Notes: a model not told the origin generated them from the sequence alone. 64,000 nucleotides of DNA from Branchiibius cervicis (GCF_042661605.1 NZ_JBHSWJ010000002.1:1736001-1800000); one strand, 5' to 3'; shown: positions 8,500 to 21,377, numbered from the stretch's first letter. Program-made: numbers and translations.

Positions 8500-9714
8500 T
8501 TACAGAGCGCGCTTGAGGTCTTCGACCTTGTCGGTCCGCTCCCAGGTGAAGGCGTCGGTGATGCCGTCGGCGCGGGTCCGGCCGAAGTGACCGTACGCGG
8601 CGGTCGGCTTGTAGATCGGACGCAGCAGGTCCAGTTCGTCGACGATGGCCGCCGGACGCAGGTCGAAGACGGTCTGGATGGCGTTCTGGATCTTGTCGAC
8701 CGGCACGGTCTCGGTGCCGAAGGTCTCGACGTAGAGGCCGACCGGCTGCGCCTTGCCGATGGCGTAGGCGACCTGCACCTCGCATCGGGTGGCCAGGCCG
8801 GCGGCGACGACGTTCTTGGCGACCCAGCGCATTGCGTAGGCGGCCGAGCGGTCGACCTTCGACGGGTCCTTACCGGAGAAGGCGCCACCGCCGTGGCGGG
8901 CCATGCCGCCGTAGGTGTCCACGATGATCTTGCGGCCGGTCAGCCCGGCGTCACCCATCGGGCCGCCGATGACGAACTTGCCCGTGGGGTTGATCAGCTT
9001 GCGGTAGCCGTCGGTCTGCAACTGGGTGCCGTTGGCGGCAAGCTCCTCCAGCACCGGCTTGATGACGTGAGTGTCGATGTCCGGCTCGAGCATGCCCTCC
9101 AGCGAGATGCCGTCCGCGTGCTGCGTCGAGAGCACCACGGTGTCCAGCGCGACGGCCGTGTCGCCCTCGTAGGCGATGGTGACCTGGGTCTTGCCGTCGG
9201 GGCGCAGGTAGGGCAGCGTGCCGTCCTTGCGGACCCCGGTCAGCCGCTCGGAGAGCCGGTGGGCCAGAAAGATCGGCAGCGGCATGAGTTCGGCGGTGTC
9301 GTTGCACGCGTAGCCGAACATCAGGCCCTGGTCGCCGGCGCCCTGCTTGTCGTAGGCCTCCTCGGAGGACTGCGTGCGGCTCTCGTGTGCGTCGTCCACG
9401 CCCTGGGCGATGTCGGAGCTCTGCTCGCCGATGGAGATGGACACACCGCACGAGCGGCCGTCGAAACCCTTGTCGGAGGAGTCGTAACCCACCTCGACGA
9501 TGGTGTCGCGCACCAGCTGGGCGATCGGCACGTAGCTCTGCGTGCGCACCTCACCGGCAACGTGGACCAGGCCGGTCGTGACCATGGTCTCCACGGCGAC
9601 GCGCGAGGTAGGGTCCTCGGCCAACATCGCATCCAGGATGCTGTCGGAGATCTGGTCGCAGATCTTGTCGGGGTGACCCTCGGTGACGGATTCGGACGTG
9701 AAAAGGCGTGCCAT
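8500..9714 (-). CDS. metK: S-adenosylmethionine synthetase
   Basis: Makes SAM from methionine and ATP. Highly conserved 404-residue protein with GHPDKICDQISD, GAGDQGLMFGYACNDT (ATP-binding), and GGGAFSGKDPSKVDRSAAY (P-loop-like). A clear Shine-Dalgarno GAGGAG sits eight bases before the ATG. Followed closely by priA and preceded by coaBC, the usual actinobacterial order. Confidence 0.98.
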   Translation of the reverse strand: MARLFTSESVTEGHPDKICDQISDSILDAMLAEDPTSRVAVETMVTTGLVHVAGEVRTQSYVPIAQLVRDTIVEVGYDSSDKGFDGRSCGVSISIGEQSSDIAQGVDDAHESRTQSSEEAYDKQGAGDQGLMFGYACNDTAELMPLPIFLAHRLSERLTGVRKDGTLPYLRPDGKTQVTIAYEGDTAVALDTVVLSTQHADGISLEGMLEPDIDTHVIKPVLEELAANGTQLQTDGYRKLINPTGKFVIGGPMGDAGLTGRKIIVDTYGGMARHGGGAFSGKDPSKVDRSAAYAMRWVAKNVVAAGLATRCEVQVAYAIGKAQPVGLYVETFGTETVPVDKIQNAIQTVFDLRPAAIVDELDLLRPIYKPTAAYGHFGRTRADGITDAFTWERTDKVEDLKRAL

Positions 9715-9762
9715 GGAGATCTCCTCGTATGCAGCGGCTGCTGGCTGGTTGCTGGGGTGAGT

Positions 9763-10986
9763 TTAGACGGAGCGTCGGACAGTGATGAGATCGCGTACGG
9801 CGTCCAGCACCGCAGCGGCGATCTGCCGTTTGTCGGCGGGACCGACGGTGGCTTCGGGGCCGCCGTCCGCGCGCAGCAGGTAGACGGTGCTGGTGTCCTT
9901 GCCGAAGGTGATGTCCTCACCCACCTCGTTGGCCACCAGCAGGTCACATCCTTTGCGGGCGAGCTTGGCGCGAGCGTGCTCCAGGACAGTGTGCCCGGCG
10001 TCGCCGGTTTCCGCCGCGAACCCGACCAGAACCGGCCAGTCCGCAGTGCCACGAGCCTGCACGGCCTGGGCCAGGATGTCCGGGTTGCGCACCAAGGTGA
10101 TCGTGGGCGCGTCGTCGGGATGGGCCGGGTCGAAGGTCTTCTTGATCTTGGCCGCCTCGCGCCTTGCGGGCCGGAAGTCGGCGACTGCGGCAGCCATGAT
10201 GATCACGTCGACCGCCGCGCCGAGCACCTTCTCGCGTAGTTGATCCGCGGTCTCGACGCGTTGCACGTCGACTCCCTCGGGCGTGTCCAGGTCGACGGTG
10301 CTGACCAAGGTGACCTTGGCGCCGCGGGCCGCAGCCACCTGGGCCAACGCATAACCCTGTTTGCCCGAGGAACGGTTGCCCAGGTAACGCACCGGGTCCA
10401 GTGGCTCCCGGGTGCCGCCGGCGGAGATCAGGATCGACAGCCCGGCCAGGTCCTGCTCGACGGGTTCGGCCGCCGCGAGCGCAGCGTCGAAAATCTGTTC
10501 CGGCTCCGGGAGCCGTCCCGGCCCGGAGTCCTTACCGGTCAGCCGGCCCGACGCGGGCTCGATGACATGCACGCCGCGTTCGCGCAGCAGCGCGACGTTG
10601 GCGCGGGTGGCGGCGTGCTGCCACATCTCCGTGTGCATCGCCGGGGCGAGCACCACGGGGCAGGACGCAGTGAGCAGGACGTTGGTGAGCAGATCATTGG
10701 CCATCCCGTGCGCGGCCCGGGCCAGCAGATCGGCCGTGGCCGGGGCGACGACCACCAGGTCGGCTTCCTGACCCAACTTCACGTGCCGGACCTGTTCGAC
10801 GTCATCCCAGACCGCATCGGTGACGGGTTTACCGGACAGCGCGGCCCAGGTGGGGGCACCGACGAATTTCAGCGCGGAGGCGGTGGGTACGACGGTGACG
10901 TCATGGCCGGCCTCGGTGAACAGCCGCAGCAGGCTGCACGCCTTGTACGCAGCGATCCCGCCCGCAACTCCGAGGACGATCCGCAC
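9763..10986 (-). CDS. coaBC: Phosphopantothenoylcysteine decarboxylase / phosphopantothenate-cysteine ligase
   Basis: Bifunctional coenzyme A biosynthesis enzyme of 407 residues. The N-terminal FMN-dependent CoaC domain shows VLGVAGGIAAYKACSLL and PAMHTEMW (PXMNXXMW-type motif). The C-terminal CTP-using CoaB ligase starts near ILISAGGTREPLDPVRYLGN and RSSGKQGYALA. Lies between rpoZ and metK, the standard actinobacterial arrangement. Confidence 0.97.
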   Translation of the reverse strand: MRIVLGVAGGIAAYKACSLLRLFTEAGHDVTVVPTASALKFVGAPTWAALSGKPVTDAVWDDVEQVRHVKLGQEADLVVVAPATADLLARAAHGMANDLLTNVLLTASCPVVLAPAMHTEMWQHAATRANVALLRERGVHVIEPASGRLTGKDSGPGRLPEPEQIFDAALAAAEPVEQDLAGLSILISAGGTREPLDPVRYLGNRSSGKQGYALAQVAAARGAKVTLVSTVDLDTPEGVDVQRVETADQLREKVLGAAVDVIIMAAAVADFRPARREAAKIKKTFDPAHPDDAPTITLVRNPDILAQAVQARGTADWPVLVGFAAETGDAGHTVLEHARAKLARKGCDLLVANEVGEDITFGKDTSTVYLLRADGGPEATVGPADKRQIAAAVLDAVRDLITVRRSV

Positions 10987-11018
10987 CGGTCGGCTTCCGC
11001 AGCTCAGATTCGAAGAAC

Positions 11019-11285
11019 TCAGGCTTCGGTCGTGGGCTCGATCGAGAGCAGGCCCTCGTTGATCTCACGCAGCGCGATCGACAAGGGCTTGTCGGTGATG
11101 TGGCTGTCCACCAACGGGCCGACGTACTCCAACAGGCCCTCGGACAGCTGGGAGTAGTAGGCGTTGATCTGACGGGCCCGCTTGGAGGCGTAGAGCACGA
11201 GGGCGTACTTGGAGTCGGCGACCTTCAACAGGTCGTCGATGGGCGGGTTGGTGATGCCTTCGGGCTTGGCCACGGTCCCAGACAC
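11019..11285 (-). CDS. rpoZ: RNA polymerase omega subunit
   Basis: Small RNA polymerase subunit (88 residues) that assists assembly of the beta-prime subunit. The diagnostic core PPIDDLLKVADSKYALVLYASKRARQIN is present in overlapping short motifs (for example SKYALVLYASKRARQIN). Lies 17 bases after gmk and 32 bases before coaBC. Confidence 0.96.
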   Translation of the reverse strand: MSGTVAKPEGITNPPIDDLLKVADSKYALVLYASKRARQINAYYSQLSEGLLEYVGPLVDSHITDKPLSIALREINEGLLSIEPTTEA

Positions 11286-11302
11286 GGATGAATCTCGTTT
11301 CT

Positions 11303-11860
11303 TCAGTGTGCGTCGGTCTGCATCAAGTGTACGAGTTCTTCGGCCGCTCGCCGAACGTCGTCGTTGACGATGACCGAATCGAACTCGCCGATCGCGGCCA
11401 TTTCGGTCTCCGCCGTGCGCAGGCGGCGGGCCCGGTCGGCCTCGTCCTCGGTCCCCCGGCCGACCAGCCGGCGGACCAATTCATCCATGTCCGGTGGGGC
11501 GAGGAAAACCAGGTGCGCGTCGGGCATCGCCTCACGCACCTGGCGCGCACCCTGCAAGTCGATCTCCAGCAGCGGCAGCCGGCCCTCGGCCCGGGCCCGC
11601 TCCACCGGCTCGCGCGGCGTGCCGTAGCTCGCCTGACCGTGCACCACCGCGTGCTCGAGGAATTCGCCGCGCCGCACCATCTCGTCGAATTCGTCCTGGC
11701 TCAGGAACAGGTACTGCACCCCGTCCACTTCGCCCGGGCGGGGCGGGCGGGTCGTCGCCGATACCGACAACCAGACCTGCGGGAAGTGATCGCGCACGTA
11801 GGCGGACACGGTGCCTTTGCCGACAGCCGTCGGACCGGCGAGCACGAACAGTGGGCTCAC
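11303..11860 (-). CDS. gmk: Guanylate kinase
   Basis: Phosphorylates GMP to GDP. The 185-residue protein has the P-loop GPTAVGKGT, the GMP-binding ATTRPPRPGEVDG and YLFLSQDEF segments and LLEIDLQGARQV. Between mihF and rpoZ, the usual actinobacterial context. Confidence 0.97.
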   Translation of the reverse strand: MSPLFVLAGPTAVGKGTVSAYVRDHFPQVWLSVSATTRPPRPGEVDGVQYLFLSQDEFDEMVRRGEFLEHAVVHGQASYGTPREPVERARAEGRLPLLEIDLQGARQVREAMPDAHLVFLAPPDMDELVRRLVGRGTEDEADRARRLRTAETEMAAIGEFDSVIVNDDVRRAAEELVHLMQTDAH

Positions 11861-11884
11861 GTGGTTACTGACCTCTGGTAGTTG

Positions 11885-12202
11885 CTAGTTGTTGTCGAAC
11901 CGTTCGAGCAACGCCGTGATCTGGTTGACGCCCAGCCCCCGGACCCGGCGGGTATGGGCGATCCTGATCTCATCCATGATCTGACGCGCTGTCACCGGTC
12001 CGACCCCCGGCAGCGATTCCAGGAGCGCGGTGACCTTCATCTTGCCGATCACCTCGTTCTCCTGGCCGGCCTCGATGACCTCGCGCAACGAACCCTGCGA
12101 GTACTTCAGCCGGTTCTTGATCTCGGCACGCTCGCGACGCGCTGCTGCGGCCTTGGCCAGCGCCTCCGCGCGCTGCTCGGGCGTGAGGGTGGGAAGGGCC
12201 AC
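11885..12202 (-). CDS. mihF: Actinobacterial integration host factor MihF
   Basis: Nucleoid-associated DNA-binding protein of 105 residues, named from mycobacteria. Family landmarks: LPTLTPEQRAEALAKAAAAR, KNRLKYSQGSL and the helix-hairpin-helix-like LLESLPGVGPVTARQIM. The longer frame back to 12415 is not conserved; the GTG at 12202 has GAGGAG five to ten bases upstream and begins exactly at the family N-terminus. Confidence 0.95.
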   Translation of the reverse strand: MALPTLTPEQRAEALAKAAAARRERAEIKNRLKYSQGSLREVIEAGQENEVIGKMKVTALLESLPGVGPVTARQIMDEIRIAHTRRVRGLGVNQITALLERFDNN

Positions 12203-12260
12203 GAAGACTCCTCGTTCTGTGGTGACTGGGGACCGGCAGGGCGGTTGCCGACCGCCGAAC

Positions 12261-13076
12261 CTACCGCGCGGCGTCGTTGCCGGCTCGGGCGGCCCTGCGT
12301 AGGTCCGAAACGTCGGGTCCCGCGGCGAGGACCTCCCGGGAACTCGCTGGTAGGACGAGACTAGCGGCGGGACCGAACCCGCGCCGTACATCCTCGAAGG
12401 TCGCACCCTGTGCACCCAGGCCGGGCGCCAGCAGCGGCGCCTTGGCGTCCGCCAGCGCCCCGGTCAAGCGCAGATCGGCCAACTGCCCCCGGTGGTCGCT
12501 CCCACGACCATGCCGACGTCACCGAACCGGTGCGCACGTGCGTTCAGCTGTCCGACCCGCTCGATCACCTCGGCGACCACGGGACGCCCGTCGTACGTCG
12601 CGTGCTGGACGTGCGCCGCCTCCGGGTTGCTCGTGAGGGCCAGCACGAAAACTCCGCGTCCGGTTTCGGCGGCCAGGTCCAGTGCCGGTCGCAGGGACCC
12701 GAAGCCGAGGTACGGCGAGACCGTGATCGCGTCCGCGCGCAAGGGTGACGCTTCGCTCAAGTAGGCATCCGCGTAACCGCCCATCGTGGAACCGATGTCA
12801 CCCCGCTTGACGTCCAACAGGCTCAGTGTCCCCGCTTCGCGCAACCCGGCCAGGACATCCTCGAGCACCGCAATTCCGGCGGAGCCGAAGCGCTCGAAGA
12901 AGGCCGACTGGGGTTTGACGATGGCCACCTGGCCGCCGAAGGCCTCAACGCAGATCTCCGCGAACACCCGCAGGCCCTCGACGTCGTCTGCGAGCCCCCA
13001 CGCCTTCAGCAGGGCGGCGTGCGGGTCGATGCCCGGGCAGAACGGGCCGAACCGGTCGACCTGCTGCGCGAGGCGC

Positions 13077-13090
<14 letters not shown>
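12261..13090 (-). CDS. pyrF: Orotidine 5'-phosphate decarboxylase, frame broken
   Basis: Last step of UMP synthesis. This is the actinobacterial/type-2 form of about 276 residues: CPGIDPH near the N-terminus, catalytic LDVKRGDIGST, and later PLLAPGLGAQGATFED. The frame breaks at a run of five C (12486-12490); one more base joins VGATTGG to QLADLRLTGAL. The GTG at 13090 was chosen over the ATG at 13096 because GGAG stands eight bases upstream of the GTG and only one base from the ATG. It overlaps the carB end. Confidence 0.9.
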
Positions 13091-16365
<3,275 letters not shown>

Positions 16366-16366
<1 letters not shown>

Positions 16367-17502
16367 CAGTTGCTCACTTTCTGCTGGTTGCTCATGAGGT
16401 CGACGAACCGGTCGAAGAGATACTCCGCGTCGTGCGGGCCCGCGGCCGCCTCCGGGTGGTACTGAACCGAGAAGGCTGGAATATCAAGACATTCCAGCCC
16501 TTCCACGACGTCGTCGTTGAGATTGACGTGTGACACCCTGACCCGGCCGAATTCGGTCTCGCTGTCCCGGTCGAGCGGTGCGTCGACGGCGAACCCGTGG
16601 TTGTGCGCGGTGACCTCGACCTTGCCGGTCGAGCGGTCCATCACCGGCTGGTTGATTCCGCGGTGGCCGTACTTCAGCTTGTAGGTGCCGAAACCCAGTG
16701 CTCGCCCGAGCAACTGATTACCGAAGCAGATTCCGAAGAACGGGATTCCGGCCGCCAGCACCTCCTGCAGCACCCCCACCTGGGGCGCTGTGGCCGGATC
16801 ACCGGGCCCGTTGGAGAAGAAGACCCCATCCGGTGTGATCGCTTCGATCTCGGCGAAGGTGGTGGTGGCCGGTAGCACGTGCACGTCGATCCCCCGCCGG
16901 GCCATGAGCGCCGGAGTCATTGCCTTGATCCCGAGGTCCACCGCCGCAACCGTGAAGCGCTTATCACCCTGGGCCGCAACGACGTACGGCTCCTTCGTGG
17001 CCACCTCCGAGGCCAGCTCCGACCCGGCCATCAGCGGCTGGTCGCTGACCTGCTGCACGCTCGCGCCCGCCGCCTGCGGACCGGAGAAGATGCCCACGCG
17101 CATCGCGCCGCGCTCGCGTAGGTGCCGGGTCAGTGCCCGGGTGTCGATGTCGCAGATTCCGACAATGCCCTGCTCACGCAGGTCGTCTTCGAGGGTTTTG
17201 GTCGAGCGCCAGTTGGACGGGCGGATCGCAGGGTCGCGCACGACGTACCCGCTGACCCAGATCTTGCGTGATTCGGAGTCCTCGTCGTTGACGCCCGTGT
17301 TGCCGACGTGCGGCGCGGTCATCACCACCACCTGGCGGTGGTAGCTGGGATCGGTCAGTGTCTCCTGGTAGCCGGTCATCCCGGTGGAGAAGACCGCCTC
17401 GCCGTACGTCGACCCGATCGCGCCGTACGCCTGGCCGGTGAAGGTCGTGCCGTCCTCGAGGATCAGGACGGCCGGTTCCCGGCCGGTGAGGATGTCGGTC
17501 AT
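16366..17502 (-). CDS. carA: Carbamoyl-phosphate synthase small (glutaminase) subunit
   Basis: Hydrolyses glutamine and channels ammonia to CarB. The 378-residue protein has the N-terminal CPSase domain (GYQETLTDPSY, GNTGVNDEDSES) and a class I amidotransferase domain with the nucleophile in GICFGNQLLGRALG and the catalytic His-Glu in QYHPEA. Overlaps pyrC by four bases (ATGA) and carB by one. Confidence 0.97.
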
Positions 17503-18794
17503 GCGGTGGCCTCCTGCGGCTGGTTCTGGAGTTCGAACGTGGGTACGCCGCGAAGCAGCGTGGTGTGCACCTGGCCGGCGAGTTGCCTTCCGGCCCAGGG
17601 GTTGTTGCGCGACAGGGAGCGTGAGGCGTCGGCGTCGATCGTGACCCTCGCCGACGGGTCGATGAGGGTCAGGTTGGCCGGTTCCCCGACGTCGATCGGC
17701 CGACCGTGACCGCGCAATCCGGCGATGCGTGCGGGAGTCACGGACATCACGTCAGCGACCCTCGCCCAGGTCATGGCCCCGGTCGCGACCATGGTCGTGT
17801 TGACGACCTGCAGCGCCTGCTCCAGACCGAGCATGCCGAACGCGGCCTCGGCGAAGGCGTGCTCCTTGTCGTGCCGCGCGTGCGGCGCGTGGTCGGTGGC
17901 GACCGCGTCGATCGTGCCGTCCACCAGGCCTTTTCGCAGTTCTTCCACCAGCTCGCCGGGGCGCAGCGGCGGGTTGACCTTGAAGACCGGGTCGTAGCCG
18001 TCGAGGAGATCGGTGGTCAGCATCAGGTGGTGCGGGGTGACCTCCGCGGTGACCGCGATGCCCTGTTTCTTGGCCCAGCGGATCACATCGAGCGATCCGG
18101 GCGTCGACACGTGGGCGACGTGCACCCGGCTGCCGGTGTGCCGGGCGAGCATGACGTCCCGCGCGACGATGACCTCCTCGGCGACCACGGGCCAGCCCGG
18201 CAGACCCAGCCGGCCGGAGACCTCACCCTCGTGGCAGCACGCCTGGCCATCGGCCAGTCGCGGGTCCTGGCTGTGCTGGGAGATGACGCCACCGAAGCTG
18301 CGGATGTACTCCAGGGCCCGTCGCATCAGCCGGGCGTCATGGACGCAGCGACCGTCGTCGGAGAAGACCCGGACCCGGGCGCGGGATCGCGCCATCAGGC
18401 CGAGTTCGGCGAGTCCTTCCCCTGCAAGTCCCTTGGTGACCGCACCGACCGGCTGCACGTCGACCAGTCCGGCGCGGCGGCCAAGGTCATAGACGTGTTC
18501 GGCGGCTTCGGCGGTGTCGGTCACGGGGTTGGTGTTGGCCATGGCCAGCACCGCGGTGTATCCACCGGCCGCTGCGGCGCGCGATCCGCTCTCGACGGTC
18601 TCGGCGTCCTCCCGGCCCGGCTCGCGCAGGTGGGTGTGCAGGTCGACCAGCCCCGGCAGGAGGATCAGGCCGTCGGCATCGATCGTGCGGTCCGCAGTAC
18701 CCGCCTCCAGCGAGGTGATGACGCCGTCCTCGAGGAGCACGTCAGCCGCACGCTCCCCCAGGATCGAGGCGCCCTTGATGAGGATGCTGCTCAC
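17499..18794 (-). CDS. pyrC: Dihydroorotase
   Basis: Cyclises carbamoyl aspartate to dihydroorotate; amidohydrolase of 431 residues. The zinc motif DLHTHLREPG is near residue 60, with HVAHVSTPG and ATDHAPHA later. GTG start at 18794 overlaps pyrB by four bases (GTGA). Belongs to the type I class by length and by its place between pyrB and carA. Confidence 0.97.
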   Translation of the reverse strand: MSSILIKGASILGERAADVLLEDGVITSLEAGTADRTIDADGLILLPGLVDLHTHLREPGREDAETVESGSRAAAAGGYTAVLAMANTNPVTDTAEAAEHVYDLGRRAGLVDVQPVGAVTKGLAGEGLAELGLMARSRARVRVFSDDGRCVHDARLMRRALEYIRSFGGVISQHSQDPRLADGQACCHEGEVSGRLGLPGWPVVAEEVIVARDVMLARHTGSRVHVAHVSTPGSLDVIRWAKKQGIAVTAEVTPHHLMLTTDLLDGYDPVFKVNPPLRPGELVEELRKGLVDGTIDAVATDHAPHARHDKEHAFAEAAFGMLGLEQALQVVNTTMVATGAMTWARVADVMSVTPARIAGLRGHGRPIDVGEPANLTLIDPSARVTIDADASRSLSRNNPWAGRQLAGQVHTTLLRGVPTFELQNQPQEATA

Positions 18795-19714
18795 GCTTGG
18801 CCTCCCAGCAGGTAGTACAGGACACTCATCCGCACCGCGACTCCGGCGGACACCTGGTCCAGGATCGAGGAGCGTGCCTCATCGGCGGCGTCCGCGGCGA
18901 TCTCCAGGCCGCGGTTCATCGGGCCGGGGTGACAGATCACCGCATGCTCCGGTAGGAGTCTCAAACGGTCGCGGGTCAGGCCGTAGTGCACGGTGTATTC
19001 GCGCGGGGTCGGGAAGTAGCCGCCGGTCATCCGTTCCTTCTGCACCCGCAGCATCATCACGGCGTCCACCGTCGGCAGGACGGCGTCGAAGTCCTCGCTC
19101 AGCGTGAAGCCGTCGGCCTTCGACCAGTCGGCAATACCGCTGGGCATCAACGTCGGCGGCGCGACCAGGGTGATCTGCGCCCCAAGCGTTTTCAGCAGCA
19201 GCAGGTTGGATCGCACGACCCGCGAGTGGGTCAGGTCCCCGACGATCGCGACGTGCTTGCCTTCGATGTCACCGAGGCGTTGCTGCATCGTGTAGGCATC
19301 CAGCAGCGCCTGGGTGGGGTGCTCGTGCGTGCCGTCGCCGGCGTTGACGATGGCGGCGTCGACCCATTGCGCGACCTGGTGCGGTGCACCGCTGGCGTGG
19401 TGGCGGATGACCATGCCGTCGACGCCCATCGCGGCGATGGTGAGCGCGGTGTCACGCAGGGATTCCCCCTTGCTGACCGACGAACCCTTGGCCGACACGT
19501 TGATGACGTCGGCGGACAGCCACTTGCCGGCGATCTCGAAGGAGGACCGGGTGCGGGTGGAGTCCTCGAAGAAGAGGTTGACCACGGTGCGCCCGCGCAG
19601 CGCGGGCAGCTTCTTGACCTCGCGACGCTGCACGTCGTGCATCTCGGCGGCGGTGTCCAGGATCTGGCCGATCTCATCGCGGCTCAGGTCGGCCGCGGAC
19701 AGCAGGTTCTTCAC
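18791..19714 (-). CDS. pyrB: Aspartate carbamoyltransferase catalytic subunit
   Basis: Condenses carbamoyl phosphate with aspartate. The 307-residue protein has the carbamoyl-phosphate motif FEDSTRTRSSFE and GDGTHEHPTQALLD. GTG start overlaps pyrR by four bases. No pyrI regulatory subunit is present, as usual for this operon type. Confidence 0.97.
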   Translation of the reverse strand: MKNLLSAADLSRDEIGQILDTAAEMHDVQRREVKKLPALRGRTVVNLFFEDSTRTRSSFEIAGKWLSADVINVSAKGSSVSKGESLRDTALTIAAMGVDGMVIRHHASGAPHQVAQWVDAAIVNAGDGTHEHPTQALLDAYTMQQRLGDIEGKHVAIVGDLTHSRVVRSNLLLLKTLGAQITLVAPPTLMPSGIADWSKADGFTLSEDFDAVLPTVDAVMMLRVQKERMTGGYFPTPREYTVHYGLTRDRLRLLPEHAVICHPGPMNRGLEIAADAADEARSSILDQVSAGVAVRMSVLYYLLGGQA

Positions 19715-20289
19715 GAGATGCGGACCTCCTCGGTGTCGTCGATGCCCGCGAGGCGCACGTGGACCCGTTCGCTGCTGGCGGTGGGCAGGTTCTTGCCGAC
19801 GTGGTCGGCCCGGATGGGCAGTTCCCGGTGCCCGCGGTCCACCAGCACCGCCAGGCGTACGGCACGTGGCCGGCCCAGGTCGCCCAGCGCATCGAGCGCG
19901 GCACGAACAGTACGTCCGCTGTAGAGAACGTCGTCGACCAGCACCACGACCTTGTCATCGATACCGCCGGCGGGGATCGAGGTGTGCTGCGCGGGCCGGG
20001 TGGGCTGACGTCGCAGGTCATCGCGGTACATCGTGATGTCGAGGGTGCCGACCGGGACGTCCGCGCCTTCGACGGCCGCGAGTTCGGTGACCAGGCGCCG
20101 GGCCAGTTCGGCCCCGCGGGTGGGAATGCCAAGGATCACCAGATCGTCAGCGCCCTTGTTGCGCTCGAGAACCTCGTGCGCGATGCGCCGGACGGCGCGC
20201 TTGATGTCAGCAGAAGACAAAACGACTCTGCCAACGCCGGAATCGTCATCGGGCACAGCAGAGTCTGAACGCTCAGTGTTGGGGCACAC
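19711..20289 (-). CDS. pyrR: PyrR bifunctional regulator / uracil phosphoribosyltransferase
   Basis: UMP-responsive RNA-binding regulator of pyr genes with uracil phosphoribosyltransferase activity. The 192-residue protein has the PRPP-binding loop VVVLVDDVLYSGRT and family segments LVILGIPTRGAELARRL and LDITMYRDDL. About 10-15 residues at the N-terminus are not conserved. The GTG at 20289 lies ten bases after a strong AAGGAGG, and a PyrR-type RNA hairpin lies right before that Shine-Dalgarno. First gene of pyrR-pyrB-pyrC-carA-carB-pyrF; pyrD is absent from this window. Confidence 0.95.
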   Translation of the reverse strand: MCPNTERSDSAVPDDDSGVGRVVLSSADIKRAVRRIAHEVLERNKGADDLVILGIPTRGAELARRLVTELAAVEGADVPVGTLDITMYRDDLRRQPTRPAQHTSIPAGGIDDKVVVLVDDVLYSGRTVRAALDALGDLGRPRAVRLAVLVDRGHRELPIRADHVGKNLPTASSERVHVRLAGIDDTEEVRIS

Positions 20290-20309
20290 GCGTTGTCGAC
20301 CTCCTTCGC

Positions 20310-20323
20310 CGCCTCACAGGACG
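20310..20323 (-). promoter_or_regulatory. Putative PyrR-binding RNA loop beside the pyrR Shine-Dalgarno
   Basis: The minus strand reads CGTCCTGTGAGGCG, which fits the PyrR binding-loop consensus ARUCCNGNGAGGYU except that the outer A-U pair is replaced by C-G, keeping the pair; flanking CCG/CGG extends the stem. It ends three bases before AAGGAGG (20300-20306). PyrR bound here would cover the ribosome site. Translational repression by PyrR at a loop overlapping the ribosome-binding region is established in Mycobacterium smegmatis; its operation here is inference. Confidence 0.75.
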
Positions 20324-20349
20324 GAATCGTTAAAGGATGGTTTCGCCTG

Positions 20350-20355
20350 ATGCTA
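20350..20355 (-). promoter_or_regulatory. Possible -10 element of the pyr operon
   Basis: TAGCAT on the minus strand lies about 25 bases upstream of the PyrR loop. No clear -35. The rest of the 278-base gap between pyrR and the permease gene shows nothing I can name. Confidence 0.25.
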
Positions 20356-20567
20356 CCGGAGCGTGCCGCCGACTGACGAACCGCCGTCCATGATGCGCAT
20401 CGTGCTTCCGCCGCCACCAGACATGCGGCGATTTCGTCAGGAATCACGGTCCGCGAGTCACCAGCGTCCGCGATCGGTGGCGAAGTCGTCACGAATCGAG
20501 GCTGGCCGACCGACGGCACCCTGTGCTGCGTGTCAGTTTCGTCACGAGCGCGTAGCTGCGCCCGACC

Positions 20568-21377
20568 TCAGCTGAGGACGTCCTTGCGGCGGAACACGGC
20601 GTACGCCAGCCCGACGAAGAGCGTGAACCACAGCACCGACCACAACGCACCGTGCCGCATCGCCGTCCAATCCACCGAGGGCGACAGCAGATCGAACCAC
20701 GCCCGGTCGTAGTAGAGCGGCAGCCCGTTGCGCAGTGACCCCAGGTTGTCGATCTGACCCAGGATGGTGCTGATGATGGTCACCATCACCGCCCCGCCCA
20801 CCGCGGCCAAGGGCGCGTCGGTGCGCACCCCGAAGAAGAACGCGATCCCGGCGACCGTCAGCATCAGCACGATCACGTAGACAGCCACCCCTACGAGCCG
20901 CCAGCCGAACACGGACCAGTCCAGTGCGCCGCCCCCGGGCACCGAGAACGACGACCAGCCGTAGGCGAGACCGCCCACCAGCACCGACCACGCGACCAGC
21001 AACACCACGGCAACGGCGACCGTCATGAGCCCGACGATCAGCTTGGAGGTCAGCAACCGTGACCGGGGCACGGGGGCCACCAGCAGATAGCGCAGCGACG
21101 ACCACGATGCCTCCGACGGCACCGCGTCCCCGACGAACAGCGCCGTGAGCACGATCAGCAGGAACTGCGCGGCCGATGAGGTCGTGAAGAGGGCGAAGTT
21201 CGCCGAGCCACTCGTTGCCAGCGACACCAGGGAGGTGCCGGATCCGCCCCGCGAACCGAAGGCGAAGGCCGCGATCAGTACCAGCGGAAGGGCCAGGACC
21301 AGGACGAACGACCACAACGTACGCCGACGCCCCAGTTGGCGCCGCGCCTCGGCTCTGATCGACAACGGGTGCGCCAT
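20568..21377 (-). CDS. ABC-2 type transporter permease
   Basis: Integral membrane subunit of 269 residues with about six hydrophobic segments: LWSFVLVLALPLVLIAAFAF, the FLLIVLTALFVGD region, VAVAVVLLVAWSVLVGG, LVGVAVYVIVLMLTVAGIAF, AVMVTIISTILG and a last one near the C-terminus (VLWFTLFVGLAYAVF). The pattern of one early helix, a long extracytoplasmic loop and five more fits ABC-2 exporters. Its start shares a base with the stop of the upstream hydrolase-ATPase fusion (TGATG), so the two are almost certainly one transporter. The exported substrate is unknown. Confidence 0.88.
   Translation of the reverse strand: MAHPLSIRAEARRQLGRRRTLWSFVLVLALPLVLIAAFAFGSRGGSGTSLVSLATSGSANFALFTTSSAAQFLLIVLTALFVGDAVPSEASWSSLRYLLVAPVPRSRLLTSKLIVGLMTVAVAVVLLVAWSVLVGGLAYGWSSFSVPGGGALDWSVFGWRLVGVAVYVIVLMLTVAGIAFFFGVRTDAPLAAVGGAVMVTIISTILGQIDNLGSLRNGLPLYYDRAWFDLLSPSVDWTAMRHGALWSVLWFTLFVGLAYAVFRRKDVLS

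Noticed and set aside
9715..9762. SAM riboswitch before metK
   Set aside because: The 48-base gap is too short and shows only a Shine-Dalgarno and GCTGG repeats.
20566..20577. 12-bp palindrome CCTCAGCTGAGG at the end of the permease gene
   Set aside because: It has no loop, includes the stop codon region and has no U-tract, so it is not a convincing terminator or operator.
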